From NCBI RefSeq assembly GCF_003966715.1, contig NZ_AP018907.1, forward strand, positions 546,001 through 610,000: 64,000 bases of DNA, in the 5' to 3' direction. The notes below the pieces were generated by a model, which was not told where the DNA came from, did not search any database, and worked only from the letters and a program-made list of their open reading frames with translations. This stretch comes from Blastochloris tepida. Lineage in GTDB: Bacteria; Pseudomonadota; Alphaproteobacteria; Rhizobiales; Xanthobacteraceae. This document shows, one piece after another, positions 38,165 to 45,980 of the stretch. A program made the translations under genes and the position numbers. Numbering within the stretch: the first letter of the stretch is position 1; each line of letters opens with the position of its first letter.

Positions 38165-39628
38165 ATGGTCAATGTCGCTTCCGACACCTTCTTCGAGGCC
38201 ACCGCGGTGGCGCGGCCGGACCGTCCGGCTCTCAGGACCGACCTCGATTGCGAGGTGGTGGTGGTGGGTGGCGGGCTCGCCGGCCTGTGGACGGCGCTGG
38301 CCCTGGCCCGCCGCGGCCGCGATGTGGCGGTGGTCGAGGCCGGGCGGATCGGCGCCGGCGCCTCGGGGCGCAATGCCGGGGTCGTCTCCGCCGGCTACGC
38401 GGAAATCCCGAGCCGCATCCTGTCCCGCGTCGGCGAGGACCATGCCCGCACCTTATGGCAGCTCTCGGCCGCGGGGGCGGAGGCGGTGCGCGGCCTGATC
38501 GCCGAGACCGGCATGCCGGGGGTCGATCCGGCGGGGGTCGATCCGGCGCCCGGCCGGCTCATCGCCTTCCGGGCGGCGGGCGAGAGCGTGGCCGCCCGCG
38601 TCGCCGAGCGGATGACGCGCTGGGGCACCCGGGCCGAGGCGTGGCCGCGGGCGCAGGTGCGCGAGGTGCTGCGCAGCGCGCGCTACCACGCCGCGCTGCA
38701 CATGCCCGAGGCGTTCCAGATCCACCCGCTCAATTTCGTCCTCGGGCTGGCGGCGGCGGTCGAGGCGGCGGGCGGGCGCATCTACGAATCGACCCCGGTC
38801 CAGGCCGGCGACGTGGCCGGCGTGCGCAAGGCGATCGAGACGCCGCAGGCGCGGCTGCGGGCGCACGAGGTGGTGTTCTGCGGCTCGGCCGGCATCGGCG
38901 GCGCCTTCCCGGCGCTGGGCCGCTGCATCCTCCCCGTTGCGAGCCATATCGGCGTCAGCGCGCCGCTCGGCGAACGGCTCGACTCGGCGATCCGCTTTGC
39001 CGGCGCGGTCTCCGACACGCGCCAGGGCGGCGACCATTACCGGATCATCGGCGACCGGCTGCTGTGGGGCGGTGGCCTCACCACACGCACCAGCCCGCCG
39101 GCTCGGCTCGACCGGCTGATCGCCGCCGACATCGCCGCGGTCTATCCGCAGCTCGGGCCGGTCGAGATCACACACGCTTGGCGCGGGGTCATCGGCTATC
39201 CCGTCCACCGCATGCCGCAGATCGGCCGGCTCGGGCCGGGCCTGTGGATCGCCTCGGCGTTCGGCGGCCAGGGGATCGCGCCCACCGCCATCGCCGGCGA
39301 GCTCGTCGCCTCGGCCATCCTCGACGGCGACGACCGCTGGCGGCTGTTCATTCCGTTCGGGCTGGTGCCGGCGACCGGGGTGTTCGGCGGCTTCGCCACC
39401 CAGCTTGCCTTCTGGTCGCGGCGGCTGCACGACCGCCTCGACGAGGCGTTGATCGGCCGGGCCGAGCAGCAGGACGCGGCTGGGGCGGCGAAGGTGCCGC
39501 CGCCCGAAAGCCCGCCGCCGGAAATGGTGCCGCCCGAGATCCTGGTGCCTGAGAGCCCGACACTCCAGAGCCCACCCGAGCCGCCGGCCGCTCCTGTCGA
39601 GGATGTCGCAGCGGCCCGCTCGGCCTGA
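38165..39628 (+). CDS. FAD-dependent amine/amino acid oxidoreductase (DAO family)
   Basis: The 487-residue protein has an N-terminal FAD motif VVVGGGLAGLWTALALARRG followed by VVEAGRIGAGASGRNAG, typical of the DAO superfamily including gamma-glutamylputrescine oxidase and glycine oxidase. A C-terminal WRGVIGYPVHRMPQIG and AFGGQGIAPT region completes the FAD site. The last ~55 residues are a Pro/Glu-rich tail (PPPESPPPEMVPPEILVPES) unusual for this family. It oxidises an amine substrate not identifiable here. It is divergent from sixA (76-bp gap), so the two may share promoter DNA. Confidence 0.85.
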   Translation: MVNVASDTFFEATAVARPDRPALRTDLDCEVVVVGGGLAGLWTALALARRGRDVAVVEAGRIGAGASGRNAGVVSAGYAEIPSRILSRVGEDHARTLWQLSAAGAEAVRGLIAETGMPGVDPAGVDPAPGRLIAFRAAGESVAARVAERMTRWGTRAEAWPRAQVREVLRSARYHAALHMPEAFQIHPLNFVLGLAAAVEAAGGRIYESTPVQAGDVAGVRKAIETPQARLRAHEVVFCGSAGIGGAFPALGRCILPVASHIGVSAPLGERLDSAIRFAGAVSDTRQGGDHYRIIGDRLLWGGGLTTRTSPPARLDRLIAADIAAVYPQLGPVEITHAWRGVIGYPVHRMPQIGRLGPGLWIASAFGGQGIAPTAIAGELVASAILDGDDRWRLFIPFGLVPATGVFGGFATQLAFWSRRLHDRLDEALIGRAEQQDAAGAAKVPPPESPPPEMVPPEILVPESPTLQSPPEPPAAPVEDVAAARSA

Positions 39629-39672
39629 GCGTCGCGCTGACATCGGTTGCGGCGCTCGGGCCGCGTTTTCCG

Positions 39673-40518
39673 TCAGCGCCCCTCGCGGCGGCTGAGGAAG
39701 GCCAGCCGCTCGAACAGATGCACGTCCTGCTCGTTCTTGAGCAGCGCGCCGTGCAGCGGCGGGATCAGCTTCTTGGGGTCGCGCTCGCGAAGCTGCTCGG
39801 GGCCGATGTCCTCCACCATGAGCAGCTTCAGCCAGTCGAGCAGTTCCGAGGTCGAGGGCTTCTTCTTCAGGCCCGACACGTCGCGCATGTCGTAGAAGAC
39901 GCGCAGCGCCTCGGCCACCAGCTTCTGCTTGATGCCAGGGAAATGCACATCGACGATGGCCCGCATGGTATCGGGGTCGGGGAAGCGGATGTAGTGGAAG
40001 AAGCAGCGGCGCAGGAAGGCGTCCGGCAGCTCCTTCTCATTGTTGGAGGTGATGATCACCACCGGCCGGCGCTGCGCCTTCACCGTCTCGCCGGTCTCGT
40101 AGACGAAGAACTCCATGCGATCGAGTTCCTGCAGCAGGTCGTTGGGAAACTCGATGTCGGCCTTGTCGATCTCGTCGATGAGCAGCACCGGCCGCTCGTC
40201 GCAGACGAACGCCTCCCACAGCTTGCCGCGCTTGATGTAGTTGCGGATATCCTTGACGCGCTCGTCGCCGAGCTGGCTGTCGCGCAGGCGCGACACCGCA
40301 TCGTATTCATAGAGGCCCTGGTGCGCCTTGGTGGTCGACTTGATGTGCCACTCGATCAAAGGCGCGCTAAGCGCCTTGGCGATCTCCAGCGCCAGCACCG
40401 TCTTGCCGGTGCCGGGCTCGCCCTTCACCAGCAGCGGACGCTCCAGCACGATGGCGGCATTGACCGCGACCTTGAGGTCGTCGGTGGCGACGTAGTCGGC
40501 GGTGCCCTCAAAGCGCAT
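39673..40518 (-). CDS. MoxR-family AAA+ ATPase (CoxD-like)
   Basis: The 281-residue ATPase has Walker A GEPGTGKT (about 36-43), Walker B VLLIDEIDKAD, sensor region VIITSNNEKELPDAFLRRC and a MoxR-type C-terminal domain. It is close to the CoxD subgroup, which partners CoxE-like VWA proteins in maturing carbon monoxide dehydrogenase or similar complexes. A matching VWA/CoxE gene is at 30996 on the other strand and not adjacent. The start ATG (40518) gives MRFEGTADYVATDDL, a usual N-terminus. The open frame continues upstream but looks non-coding. Confidence 0.9.
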   Translation of the reverse strand: MRFEGTADYVATDDLKVAVNAAIVLERPLLVKGEPGTGKTVLALEIAKALSAPLIEWHIKSTTKAHQGLYEYDAVSRLRDSQLGDERVKDIRNYIKRGKLWEAFVCDERPVLLIDEIDKADIEFPNDLLQELDRMEFFVYETGETVKAQRRPVVIITSNNEKELPDAFLRRCFFHYIRFPDPDTMRAIVDVHFPGIKQKLVAEALRVFYDMRDVSGLKKKPSTSELLDWLKLLMVEDIGPEQLRERDPKKLIPPLHGALLKNEQDVHLFERLAFLSRREGR

Positions 40519-40735
40519 GTCCGCGGTCCTGCCCCTGATGCTGGTGTCCGATCCCCGAGACCATGACAGTAGAAATGCCGTGGCGTGCCGGCAAGGCGGG
40601 GCCGGCAGGTTTTGCCGGGTCGGGCGGCCGCGGGGCGGGCTGAGTGCTGCGGCCGTGCTGCGGCATTCTGTCGCCAAGCTGCGGCGGCGCCGGATGATGC
40701 GGTGCGGCGGTGGGAAACGGACGCCGAGCTTCGGC

Positions 40736-41140
40736 TCAGGGTGCGGGCGTGCCGGCGCGCGCCTGCGCCATCAACTCGGCCTCGTAGGCGACCAGCGCCC
40801 GGGTTTCCTTCAGCGCCTTGTAGATCGCGTTGGCGGCGATGTGGGCGCTGATCGCCTCGACATAAGGCAGGGTGGAGGGCGCGGCCTTCACCACCTCGTC
40901 GACCAGCTCCAGATACAGCTCCTGCTGCTTCTGCGGATTGCCGGTGAGGTACATGAGCTGGACGATGAGATAGATGCGCTTGCAGGGGGTGTCGGCCTCC
41001 GACACCGTCATGATGTCCTTCTCGCGCAGGATCGGCGCTTCGCCATCGATCAGCAGGCGGGCGCGGTGGTCGCCATTGGTGACCACGCTCTGGCCGATGA
41101 TGATACGCTCGCCCGGCTTCAGTTCGACCTTGAGCGCCAT
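40736..41140 (-). CDS. flbT: Flagellin translation regulator FlbT
   Basis: The 134-residue product begins MALKVELKPGERIIIGQSVVTN, the characteristic FlbT start, followed by the KRIYLIVQLMYLTGN motif. In Caulobacter and rhizobia FlbT binds the 5' leader of flagellin mRNA and controls its stability together with FlaF. The gene lies 6 bp after flaF on the same strand and shares an operon with the flagellin-like gene. A 217-bp gap on the other side leads to the MoxR gene. Confidence 0.95.
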   Translation of the reverse strand: MALKVELKPGERIIIGQSVVTNGDHRARLLIDGEAPILREKDIMTVSEADTPCKRIYLIVQLMYLTGNPQKQQELYLELVDEVVKAAPSTLPYVEAISAHIAANAIYKALKETRALVAYEAELMAQARAGTPAP

Positions 41141-41146
41141 GATCTG

Positions 41147-41548
41147 TCACCCGGTTTGGCGGTTGAGGATAGAACGCGCCGGCGCGGCGAGGCCGGCCGC
41201 GATCTGGCGGTTGATGTTGATCAGCGAACGCAGCGCCTCGCGCCGCGGCGCCGCCTGGATCGCCAGCGTGTGCGACAGCACGAACAGGCCGATATTGGCG
41301 ACGTTCTGGCGGATGGCGGCGGGCAGGGGATGATCGGGCCGCGCCGCCGAGGACACGAACACCGTCCAGAGCTTGCGGTTGAAGCGCAATGCTGCTTCCA
41401 ACTCGCCGCCGTCGGGCCTGCGCTCGTCCCAATGATCGTGGAGCGCCTGCAGGCGCGAGGCCGCCCGCAGCAGCAGCGCCGCCTCCAGCTCGCGCGGCGA
41501 GCCGGTCTTGCGGGCAACGGTTCCGTAGGCCTGCGCTGCCGACTGCAT
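41147..41548 (-). CDS. flaF: Flagellar biosynthesis regulator FlaF
   Basis: The 133-residue protein matches the FlaF family. It has an ELEAALLLRAASRL helix, NRKLWTVF and a LININRQIAAGL segment. FlaF promotes flagellin translation and secretion and opposes FlbT. The order flagellin-flaF-flbT is common in Hyphomicrobiales. Spacing to flbT is 6 bp and to the flagellin-like gene 45 bp, so all three are probably cotranscribed. Confidence 0.93.
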   Translation of the reverse strand: MQSAAQAYGTVARKTGSPRELEAALLLRAASRLQALHDHWDERRPDGGELEAALRFNRKLWTVFVSSAARPDHPLPAAIRQNVANIGLFVLSHTLAIQAAPRREALRSLININRQIAAGLAAPARSILNRQTG

Positions 41549-41593
41549 CGCACCAGACTCCGCAGGACTGAGCGCCGCGCCCGCGGGGCGGAC

Positions 41594-42430
41594 TCAGCTG
41601 AACAGCCGCAGCACCGCCTGATCGGCCTGGGCGGCGAGCGAGGCGGTGGTGGTGGACAATTGCTGGCGGACCTGCAGAGCGAGAAGATTGGCGCCTTCCT
41701 CGCCGGGGGCGCTGAGCCCGAGGCCTTCCGCGCCGGTCTGCAGGATGTCGATCATCGATCGGGTGAAGCCGCTGCGCTCCTGCACCGAGGCGAGGCTCGA
41801 GGCGATGCCCGATGACAGCGTGCCCAGCATGTCGAGGCTCGACGACAGCGCCGCCACCTGTTCGTCGACGATGTCGTCCGAGGCGAGGTCGGCCGCATCG
41901 AGCGCGGCGATGCTGTCGGTCAATGCGGCGAGCGTGGCGGTGCGGCCGTCGGCGTCGCGCAGCCGGATCTCGATCGAGGCCTTGCCCGAGGCGTTGACGG
42001 CGAGCTTCAGCTCGTCACCCTGCAGCAGATTGACGCCGTTGACCGCGGCGCCGTCGATGAGCGCGTCGAGCGTATTGCGCAACGCATTGAACTGGTCGGC
42101 GAGGGTCGTGCGCGCGTCATCGGTCGCGGCGCCAGCCGCGCCATCGAGCAGGAGCGTGCGCATCGTCTCGACGGTGGCGGCGATGGCACCGAGGCTGCCG
42201 TCCGCGGCCTCCAGCGTCGCGACGCCTGTCGCCATCGAATCGAACAGAGCGTTGAGGTCGTTCGCCCGGGACGGCAGACCGCTGGCGCTGACGACGCCGG
42301 TGGAATCGGCGGCCGGCGCGGCGCTGCCGCCATCGGCACGGCGGTCGCGGGCCGCTGCCGCCGGCTGGGCCGGCGATTGCGCTGATGCCAGGCTCTGACG
42401 GATGCCGGCGGACACGACGAGGTCGGCCAT
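41594..42430 (-). CDS. Degenerate or minor flagellin
   Basis: The product is 278 residues. Its C-terminus GANLLALQVRQQLSTTTASL...LRLFS is a good flagellin D0 C-terminal helix, and SRANDLNALFDSMATGVATL matches the N-terminal D1 start of alphaproteobacterial flagellins. The N-terminal segment that normally reads RLATGKKVNSALDNP is replaced by an Ala/Pro/Gly-rich RRADGGSAAPAADSTG. Such a D0 change could stop normal filament assembly, or mark a minor or hook-proximal flagellin. It lies upstream of flaF-flbT. A CtrA-like box sits about 100 bp before the ATG. Confidence 0.82.
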   Translation of the reverse strand: MADLVVSAGIRQSLASAQSPAQPAAAARDRRADGGSAAPAADSTGVVSASGLPSRANDLNALFDSMATGVATLEAADGSLGAIAATVETMRTLLLDGAAGAATDDARTTLADQFNALRNTLDALIDGAAVNGVNLLQGDELKLAVNASGKASIEIRLRDADGRTATLAALTDSIAALDAADLASDDIVDEQVAALSSSLDMLGTLSSGIASSLASVQERSGFTRSMIDILQTGAEGLGLSAPGEEGANLLALQVRQQLSTTTASLAAQADQAVLRLFS

Positions 42431-42527
42431 CTCTCGATCCTCGATTCTCGACGACGCGCTCGACGCGCGCCGTCACGGTCTTGGCGAGCGCCGTCACGGC
42501 ACCCGCCGCGACAATGATCGAGTAACC

Positions 42528-42542
42528 CTAACCGCTGGTTAA
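42528..42542 (-). promoter_or_regulatory. CtrA-like box upstream of the flagellin-like gene
   Basis: On the minus strand the sequence is TTAACCAGCGGTTAG, i.e. TTAA-N7-TTAG. CtrA recognises TTAA-N7-TTAA(C). It is 98 bp upstream of the flagellin-like ATG on the correct strand. One mismatch from the full consensus makes this good but not decisive. Confidence 0.6.
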
Positions 42543-42615
42543 GGCAGACCGCGGGCAGGCGGCGGCGTGGAGTGCGGCGGCGATGGCTGGGGCGGCGATG
42601 GCTGGGGGCGGGCCG

Positions 42616-43029
42616 TCAGGCGGCGAGATTGGAGTGCGCGGCCACGGCGCTCGGGGTTTCGCCGGAGGCGAGCGCCCGGGTGTAGGCGCGCAGACGCAGC
42701 AGCGCCTGATCGGGCACCTGCTCGACCACCTTGCGGGTCCGCACGTCGATCATGCGGAAGACGACCTCGCTCGACTGCAGGTCAAGCAGAACCCGGCCGT
42801 CGAGATAGTCGAAGGGGTTGGCGGACAGGGTGGCCATCTGGGCTTCGGTGCCCTGGCGCGAGGGGCTGCCGGGCTGGGCCTGGGTATTGGTGCTGGCGGC
42901 GGAGGCGGTGACCGTCTGCGATGGCGCAAGCTCGGTCGGCGCGGCCTTCGGCACCGGCAGGGCATCGTCCCGCCCGACCCCGATCTGGGTCGGGGACGAT
43001 GTCGGCTTGATCGTTACGCCCGCGTCCAT
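42616..43029 (-). CDS. FlaG-like flagellar protein
   Basis: The product is 137 residues. After a low-complexity Ser/Thr/Pro-rich first ~70 residues, the domain VVFRMIDVRTRKVVEQVPDQ resembles the FlaG motif (D-x-x-T-x-x-V-I-x-Q-I-P). FlaG proteins are linked to flagellin and filament-length control, and the location in the flagellar block beside the flagellin-like gene fits. The N-terminus is poorly conserved in the family, so the start is taken from the frame. Other family assignments are possible because the match is short. Confidence 0.62.
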   Translation of the reverse strand: MDAGVTIKPTSSPTQIGVGRDDALPVPKAAPTELAPSQTVTASAASTNTQAQPGSPSRQGTEAQMATLSANPFDYLDGRVLLDLQSSEVVFRMIDVRTRKVVEQVPDQALLRLRAYTRALASGETPSAVAAHSNLAA

Positions 43030-43120
43030 CCTGGCCTCCCTGCCGGACGGGACGGCTGGGCCATCCCGGGGTTCCGGTGGAGCAATCGAAGGCTCCCCGA
43101 ATCACGGTGGCATGGAGGCG

Positions 43121-43135
43121 TTAAGCTGACGTTAG
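43121..43135 (-). promoter_or_regulatory. CtrA-like box upstream of the FlaG-like gene
   Basis: The plus strand reads TTAAGCTGACGTTAG (TTAA-N7-TTAG); on the minus strand it is CTAA-N7-TTAA. It is 92 bp upstream of the FlaG-like ATG. One half-site has a single mismatch to the CtrA consensus. Confidence 0.5.
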
Positions 43136-43263
43136 GAAGTCTGGTTAATGCCGGCTTGGCGTGATTCGGAACCGGCCGCGCGGCCGGGCACTTGCGGGGG
43201 GGGCGCCGCCCTCACAAGCGCCGACGGGCGGGACGGGCGGCAAATGCCGCCCCTCGGCCGCCG

Positions 43264-43347
43264 GATTTGGCAATCGGGACTTGGCGTCCGGGACCTGGCC
43301 TCTGAGACTTGGCCTCTGAGACTTGGCCTCTGAAATCTGGCGTCGCC
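43264..43347. repeat. Six-unit 14-bp minisatellite abutting the FlgN-like stop codon
   Basis: Successive 14-mers are GATTTGGCAATCGG, GACTTGGCGTCCGG, GACCTGGCCTCTGA, GACTTGGCCTCTGA, GACTTGGCCTCTGA and AATCTGGCGTCGCC. The fourth and fifth are identical. The array ends at 43347, one base before the stop codon of the minus-strand gene at 43348. Confidence 0.88.
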
Positions 43348-43767
43348 TCAGCGGCCGGCCTGCGCGCGGGCATAGGCCGCGCCGTCCGCCGCACCGGCAT
43401 GAGTTGCGCCGGAATGGGTTGCGCCGCCCGGCCGCTGCGCCATCATTGCCAGATTGACCTGGAGTGCCGCGCGGAACTGGGCGTAGCCCTCGCGGAATTC
43501 CGCCACCAGCTCGGGAATGGCGTGCCCGATATAGGGGGCGTTGGCCTTGAGGCATTCGATGTCGTGGATGTAGCGGCGGGCGAGCATCACCTTGCCGGCC
43601 TCGATGTCGTCGAGGTGGGTGTGCTCGCCGACGCGCAGCACCTCGGTTTCGGTCTCGACCAGCTCCAGGAGCTTGTCCATGGTGTCGGCGAGACGCAGCA
43701 CAAGATCGCGTGCGCTCTCCGGCGTATCGATGGCGACCGTGGGGATCGCCTCGGCGGGGTGGGTCAT
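43348..43767 (-). CDS. FlgN-like flagellar chaperone
   Basis: The 139-residue protein is helical and has the conserved short form of alphaproteobacterial FlgN-like proteins: DLVLRLADTMDKLLELVETE and a later helix YIGHAIPELVAEFREGYAQF. FlgN-type proteins chaperone hook-associated proteins. The last ~25 residues are Ala/Gly/His-rich (ATHSGATHAGAADG). The ATG at 43767 overlaps the flgJ stop (TGATG), so it is translationally coupled to flgJ. A 14-bp minisatellite abuts its stop. Confidence 0.68.
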   Translation of the reverse strand: MTHPAEAIPTVAIDTPESARDLVLRLADTMDKLLELVETETEVLRVGEHTHLDDIEAGKVMLARRYIHDIECLKANAPYIGHAIPELVAEFREGYAQFRAALQVNLAMMAQRPGGATHSGATHAGAADGAAYARAQAGR

Positions 43768-44081
43768 CACCGTTTCTCCTGCAGTGCGAGGATGTCGCTG
43801 TAGATCTGGTTGGCGAGGCCGATGCCGCCGGCGGCGGCGATCGACTTGGACCATTCCTCGACCATCATGCCGCGCCAGGTTTCGACGCCGCTGCCGCCGC
43901 CGAACGGCCCTTCGTTGCCGAGGCCTTCGAACATCGGTTCGAACATGGAGTTGAGGAACACCGCCTCGAAGTCCTGGGCGGCTGCCCAGATCTTCGGGTC
44001 CTTGCCGGCCGGCGCGGGGGTGACGGCGTTGGTCGCCATGCCGCCGCGCGAGATGAGCGCCGTGGAGGGAATGGATGCCAT
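43767..44081 (-). CDS. flgJ: Rod-binding protein FlgJ (N-terminal domain only)
   Basis: The 104-residue protein has the rod-binding domain signature DFEAVFLNSMFEPMFEG and GGIGLANQIYSDIL. It lacks the C-terminal muramidase domain of enterobacterial FlgJ, as usual in alphaproteobacteria, where the peptidoglycan-opening activity is a separate enzyme. The ATG shares one base with the flgI stop (TGATG) and is preceded by GAGGTG. It belongs to an flgI-flgJ-FlgN-like operon. Confidence 0.9.
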   Translation of the reverse strand: MASIPSTALISRGGMATNAVTPAPAGKDPKIWAAAQDFEAVFLNSMFEPMFEGLGNEGPFGGGSGVETWRGMMVEEWSKSIAAAGGIGLANQIYSDILALQEKR

Positions 44082-45199
44082 CACATCACCTCGATTTCAG
44101 CCTGGATCGCACCGGAGGCCTTGATCGCCTGCAGGATGGAGATCATGTCGCGCGGGCCGATGCCGAGCGCGTTGAGCCCGTCGACGAGCTGCTGCAGCGA
44201 CACGCCGGCCTCGACGACCGCCAGCTTGTGGCCGTCCTCCTTCACGTCGATCTGGGTGCGCGGCACCACCACGGTGCGGCCGTCGGAGAAGGCCTGCGGC
44301 TGGCTGACCTGCGCCCCCTCGGTGACGGTGACGGTGAGGTTGCCCTGGGCGACGGCGACGGTGGACACCCGGACGTCGCGTCCCATCACGATGATGCCCG
44401 ACTGCTCGTCGATCACCACCCGCGCGGTCTGGTCGGGCTCGACGCGAAGCTGCTCGACCTCGGTGAGCAGGCGCACGATGTTGCCCTGGTAGTTCTTGGG
44501 GACGGTGACGTTGACGGTGCCGCGGTCGAGCGGCTCGGCGGTGGGGCCGCCGACGAAATCGTTGATCGCCGCGGCGATGCGCCGGGCGGTGGTGAGGTCG
44601 GGATTGCGCAGCGCCAGCCGCAGGCTGTTCATGCGCGGCAGCACGAAGTCGATCTCGCGCTCGATGATGGCGCCATTGGCGATGCGGCCGACGGTGGGCA
44701 CGCCGCGGGTGATCCTGGCCGCCTGACCCTCGGCCTCGAAGCCGGCGATGGCGACGGTGCCCTGCGCCACCGCATAGACATTGCCGTCGGCGCCGAGCAG
44801 CGGCGTCACCAGCAGCGTGCCGCCCTTCAGGCTCTTGGAGTCGCCGAGCGCGGACACCACGATGTCGATGCGGGTGCCCTGCGTGCCGAACGGCGGCAGC
44901 TTGGCCGTCACCATCACCGCCGCCACATTGCCGGTGCGCATGGTGACGCCGCGGGTGTTGACGCCCAGGCGCTCCAGCATCGCCTGCAGCGACTGCCGGG
45001 TGAAGGGCGAGTTGTTGAGCGTGTCGCCGGTGCCGTTGAGGCCGACGACGAGGCCGTAGCCGATGAGCTGGTTCTCGCGCACGCCTTCGATGTCGACCAG
45101 ATCCTTGATGCGCGACTGGGCGAAGGCGGGACCGGCGACGAGCGCCACCAGCCCGATGACGGCGAGGCGGCTCCCAAGCCGGGCTAGAAAGGACAGCAT
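44081..45199 (-). CDS. flgI: Flagellar P-ring protein FlgI
   Basis: The 372-residue product has a signal peptide (MLSFLARLGSRLAVIGLVALVAGPAFA) and the typical FlgI start SRIKDLVDIEGVRENQLIGY. FlgI subunits form the P-ring around the rod in the periplasm. The frame is open far upstream, but the ATG at 45199 gives the signal peptide and has GGGGAG before it. It is divergent from fliX across a 249-bp region and first in the operon flgI-flgJ-FlgN-like. Confidence 0.97.
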   Translation of the reverse strand: MLSFLARLGSRLAVIGLVALVAGPAFAQSRIKDLVDIEGVRENQLIGYGLVVGLNGTGDTLNNSPFTRQSLQAMLERLGVNTRGVTMRTGNVAAVMVTAKLPPFGTQGTRIDIVVSALGDSKSLKGGTLLVTPLLGADGNVYAVAQGTVAIAGFEAEGQAARITRGVPTVGRIANGAIIEREIDFVLPRMNSLRLALRNPDLTTARRIAAAINDFVGGPTAEPLDRGTVNVTVPKNYQGNIVRLLTEVEQLRVEPDQTARVVIDEQSGIIVMGRDVRVSTVAVAQGNLTVTVTEGAQVSQPQAFSDGRTVVVPRTQIDVKEDGHKLAVVEAGVSLQQLVDGLNALGIGPRDMISILQAIKASGAIQAEIEVM

Positions 45200-45325
45200 C
45201 AGGCACTCCCCACGACGCGAACGGTGACGCGAACGGGCACGCCCTTGCGAGAGCCGTGCCAAGCCGGAAAAGGCCGATGATTGCTGGATCCGGGGGCAAG
45301 CGCGGGCGGCGCCGGACGGCCGCAG

Positions 45326-45360
45326 CCGGGCAAATCCTGCCGAGCCCGGCAAATCCTGCC
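45326..45360. repeat. Two direct repeats in the flgI-fliX divergent region
   Basis: CCGGGCAAATCCTGCC (45326-45341) and CCCGGCAAATCCTGCC (45345-45360) are nearly identical and 19 bp apart in phase, a spacing close to two helical turns. They are about 90 bp upstream of fliX and 130 bp upstream of flgI. They may bind a regulator of the divergent promoters. Confidence 0.6.
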
Positions 45361-45448
45361 CAGGCGTTCACGAACTGTTAATGATGGGAGTCCAGTGTTT
45401 CCAACGGATCTGTTTCCAGCTCATCCGCAAGGCGGGTGGAGGAGCGGC

Positions 45449-45871
45449 ATGCTGATCGTGGGACCGGGCAAGGCAGGCAATGTGACGGCGGCCGGCCGCA
45501 CGCGGCGGGCGCGCGGCGCCGGCACGGCCTTCAGCCTGGACGATGCGGCCGATGTCGCCGAGCCGACCCGGACCACCGCGGCGGCGCCAGCCCGCGCCCT
45601 CGACGGGCTGCTGATGGTGCAGGAGGCCGACCCGCGCGAGCGCCGCCGCCGGGCGATCGCCCGCGGCCGGATGGCCCTCGACCTGCTCGACGAGGTGAAG
45701 CTGGCGCTGATGGCCGGCGCGAATCTCGGCCCGGCTTTGGCCCGGCTGGAGCAGGCCGCCGCCACGCTGCGCGAGAATTCGGGCGAGCCGGGGCTCGAGG
45801 CGGTGATCGACGCGATCGAGCTGCGCGTCGCGGTTGAACTCGCCAAGCACGGGCGTTCCGTTGGGCGCTGA
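45449..45871 (+). CDS. fliX: Flagellar assembly regulator FliX
   Basis: The 140-residue protein fits FliX: the N-terminus MLIVGPGKAGNV, then a poorly conserved linker, then a helical C-terminal half with DPRERRRRAIARGRMALDLL. In Caulobacter FliX couples early flagellar assembly to FlbD-dependent transcription. The ATG has GGTGGAGGAG just upstream. Divergent from flgI. About 110 bp separates it from dksA. Confidence 0.88.
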   Translation: MLIVGPGKAGNVTAAGRTRRARGAGTAFSLDDAADVAEPTRTTAAAPARALDGLLMVQEADPRERRRRAIARGRMALDLLDEVKLALMAGANLGPALARLEQAAATLRENSGEPGLEAVIDAIELRVAVELAKHGRSVGR

Positions 45872-45980
45872 CGCGGCGGCCGACGCTGCGTTATGCTATT
45901 TGACGTTACGACGACATCCTTGACCGTTGATACCGCCGGTGCACATGGCTATAAGCCTGTCGCGCGACAGGATATTCTCG

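Larger units (their letters stand above)
43030..43347. other. Gene-free region upstream of the FlaG-like gene
   Basis: This 318-bp region separates two minus-strand genes. It contains a CtrA-like box (43121-43135) and a six-unit 14-bp tandem array ending exactly at the stop codon of the FlgN-like gene (43264-43347). No credible coding frame was found in it. Confidence 0.65.

Noticed and set aside
43264..43347. 14-bp repeats considered as a CRISPR or an iteron origin
   Set aside because: Units are directly adjacent without spacers and too short for CRISPR; there is no replication gene or AT-rich unwinding region nearby.
45200..45448. Sigma-54 (GG-N10-GC) promoters looked for in the flgI-fliX and flgF-fliL gaps
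   Set aside because: No site with the correct GG and GC spacing and flanking bases stood out from the GC-rich background; a scored matrix scan would be needed.
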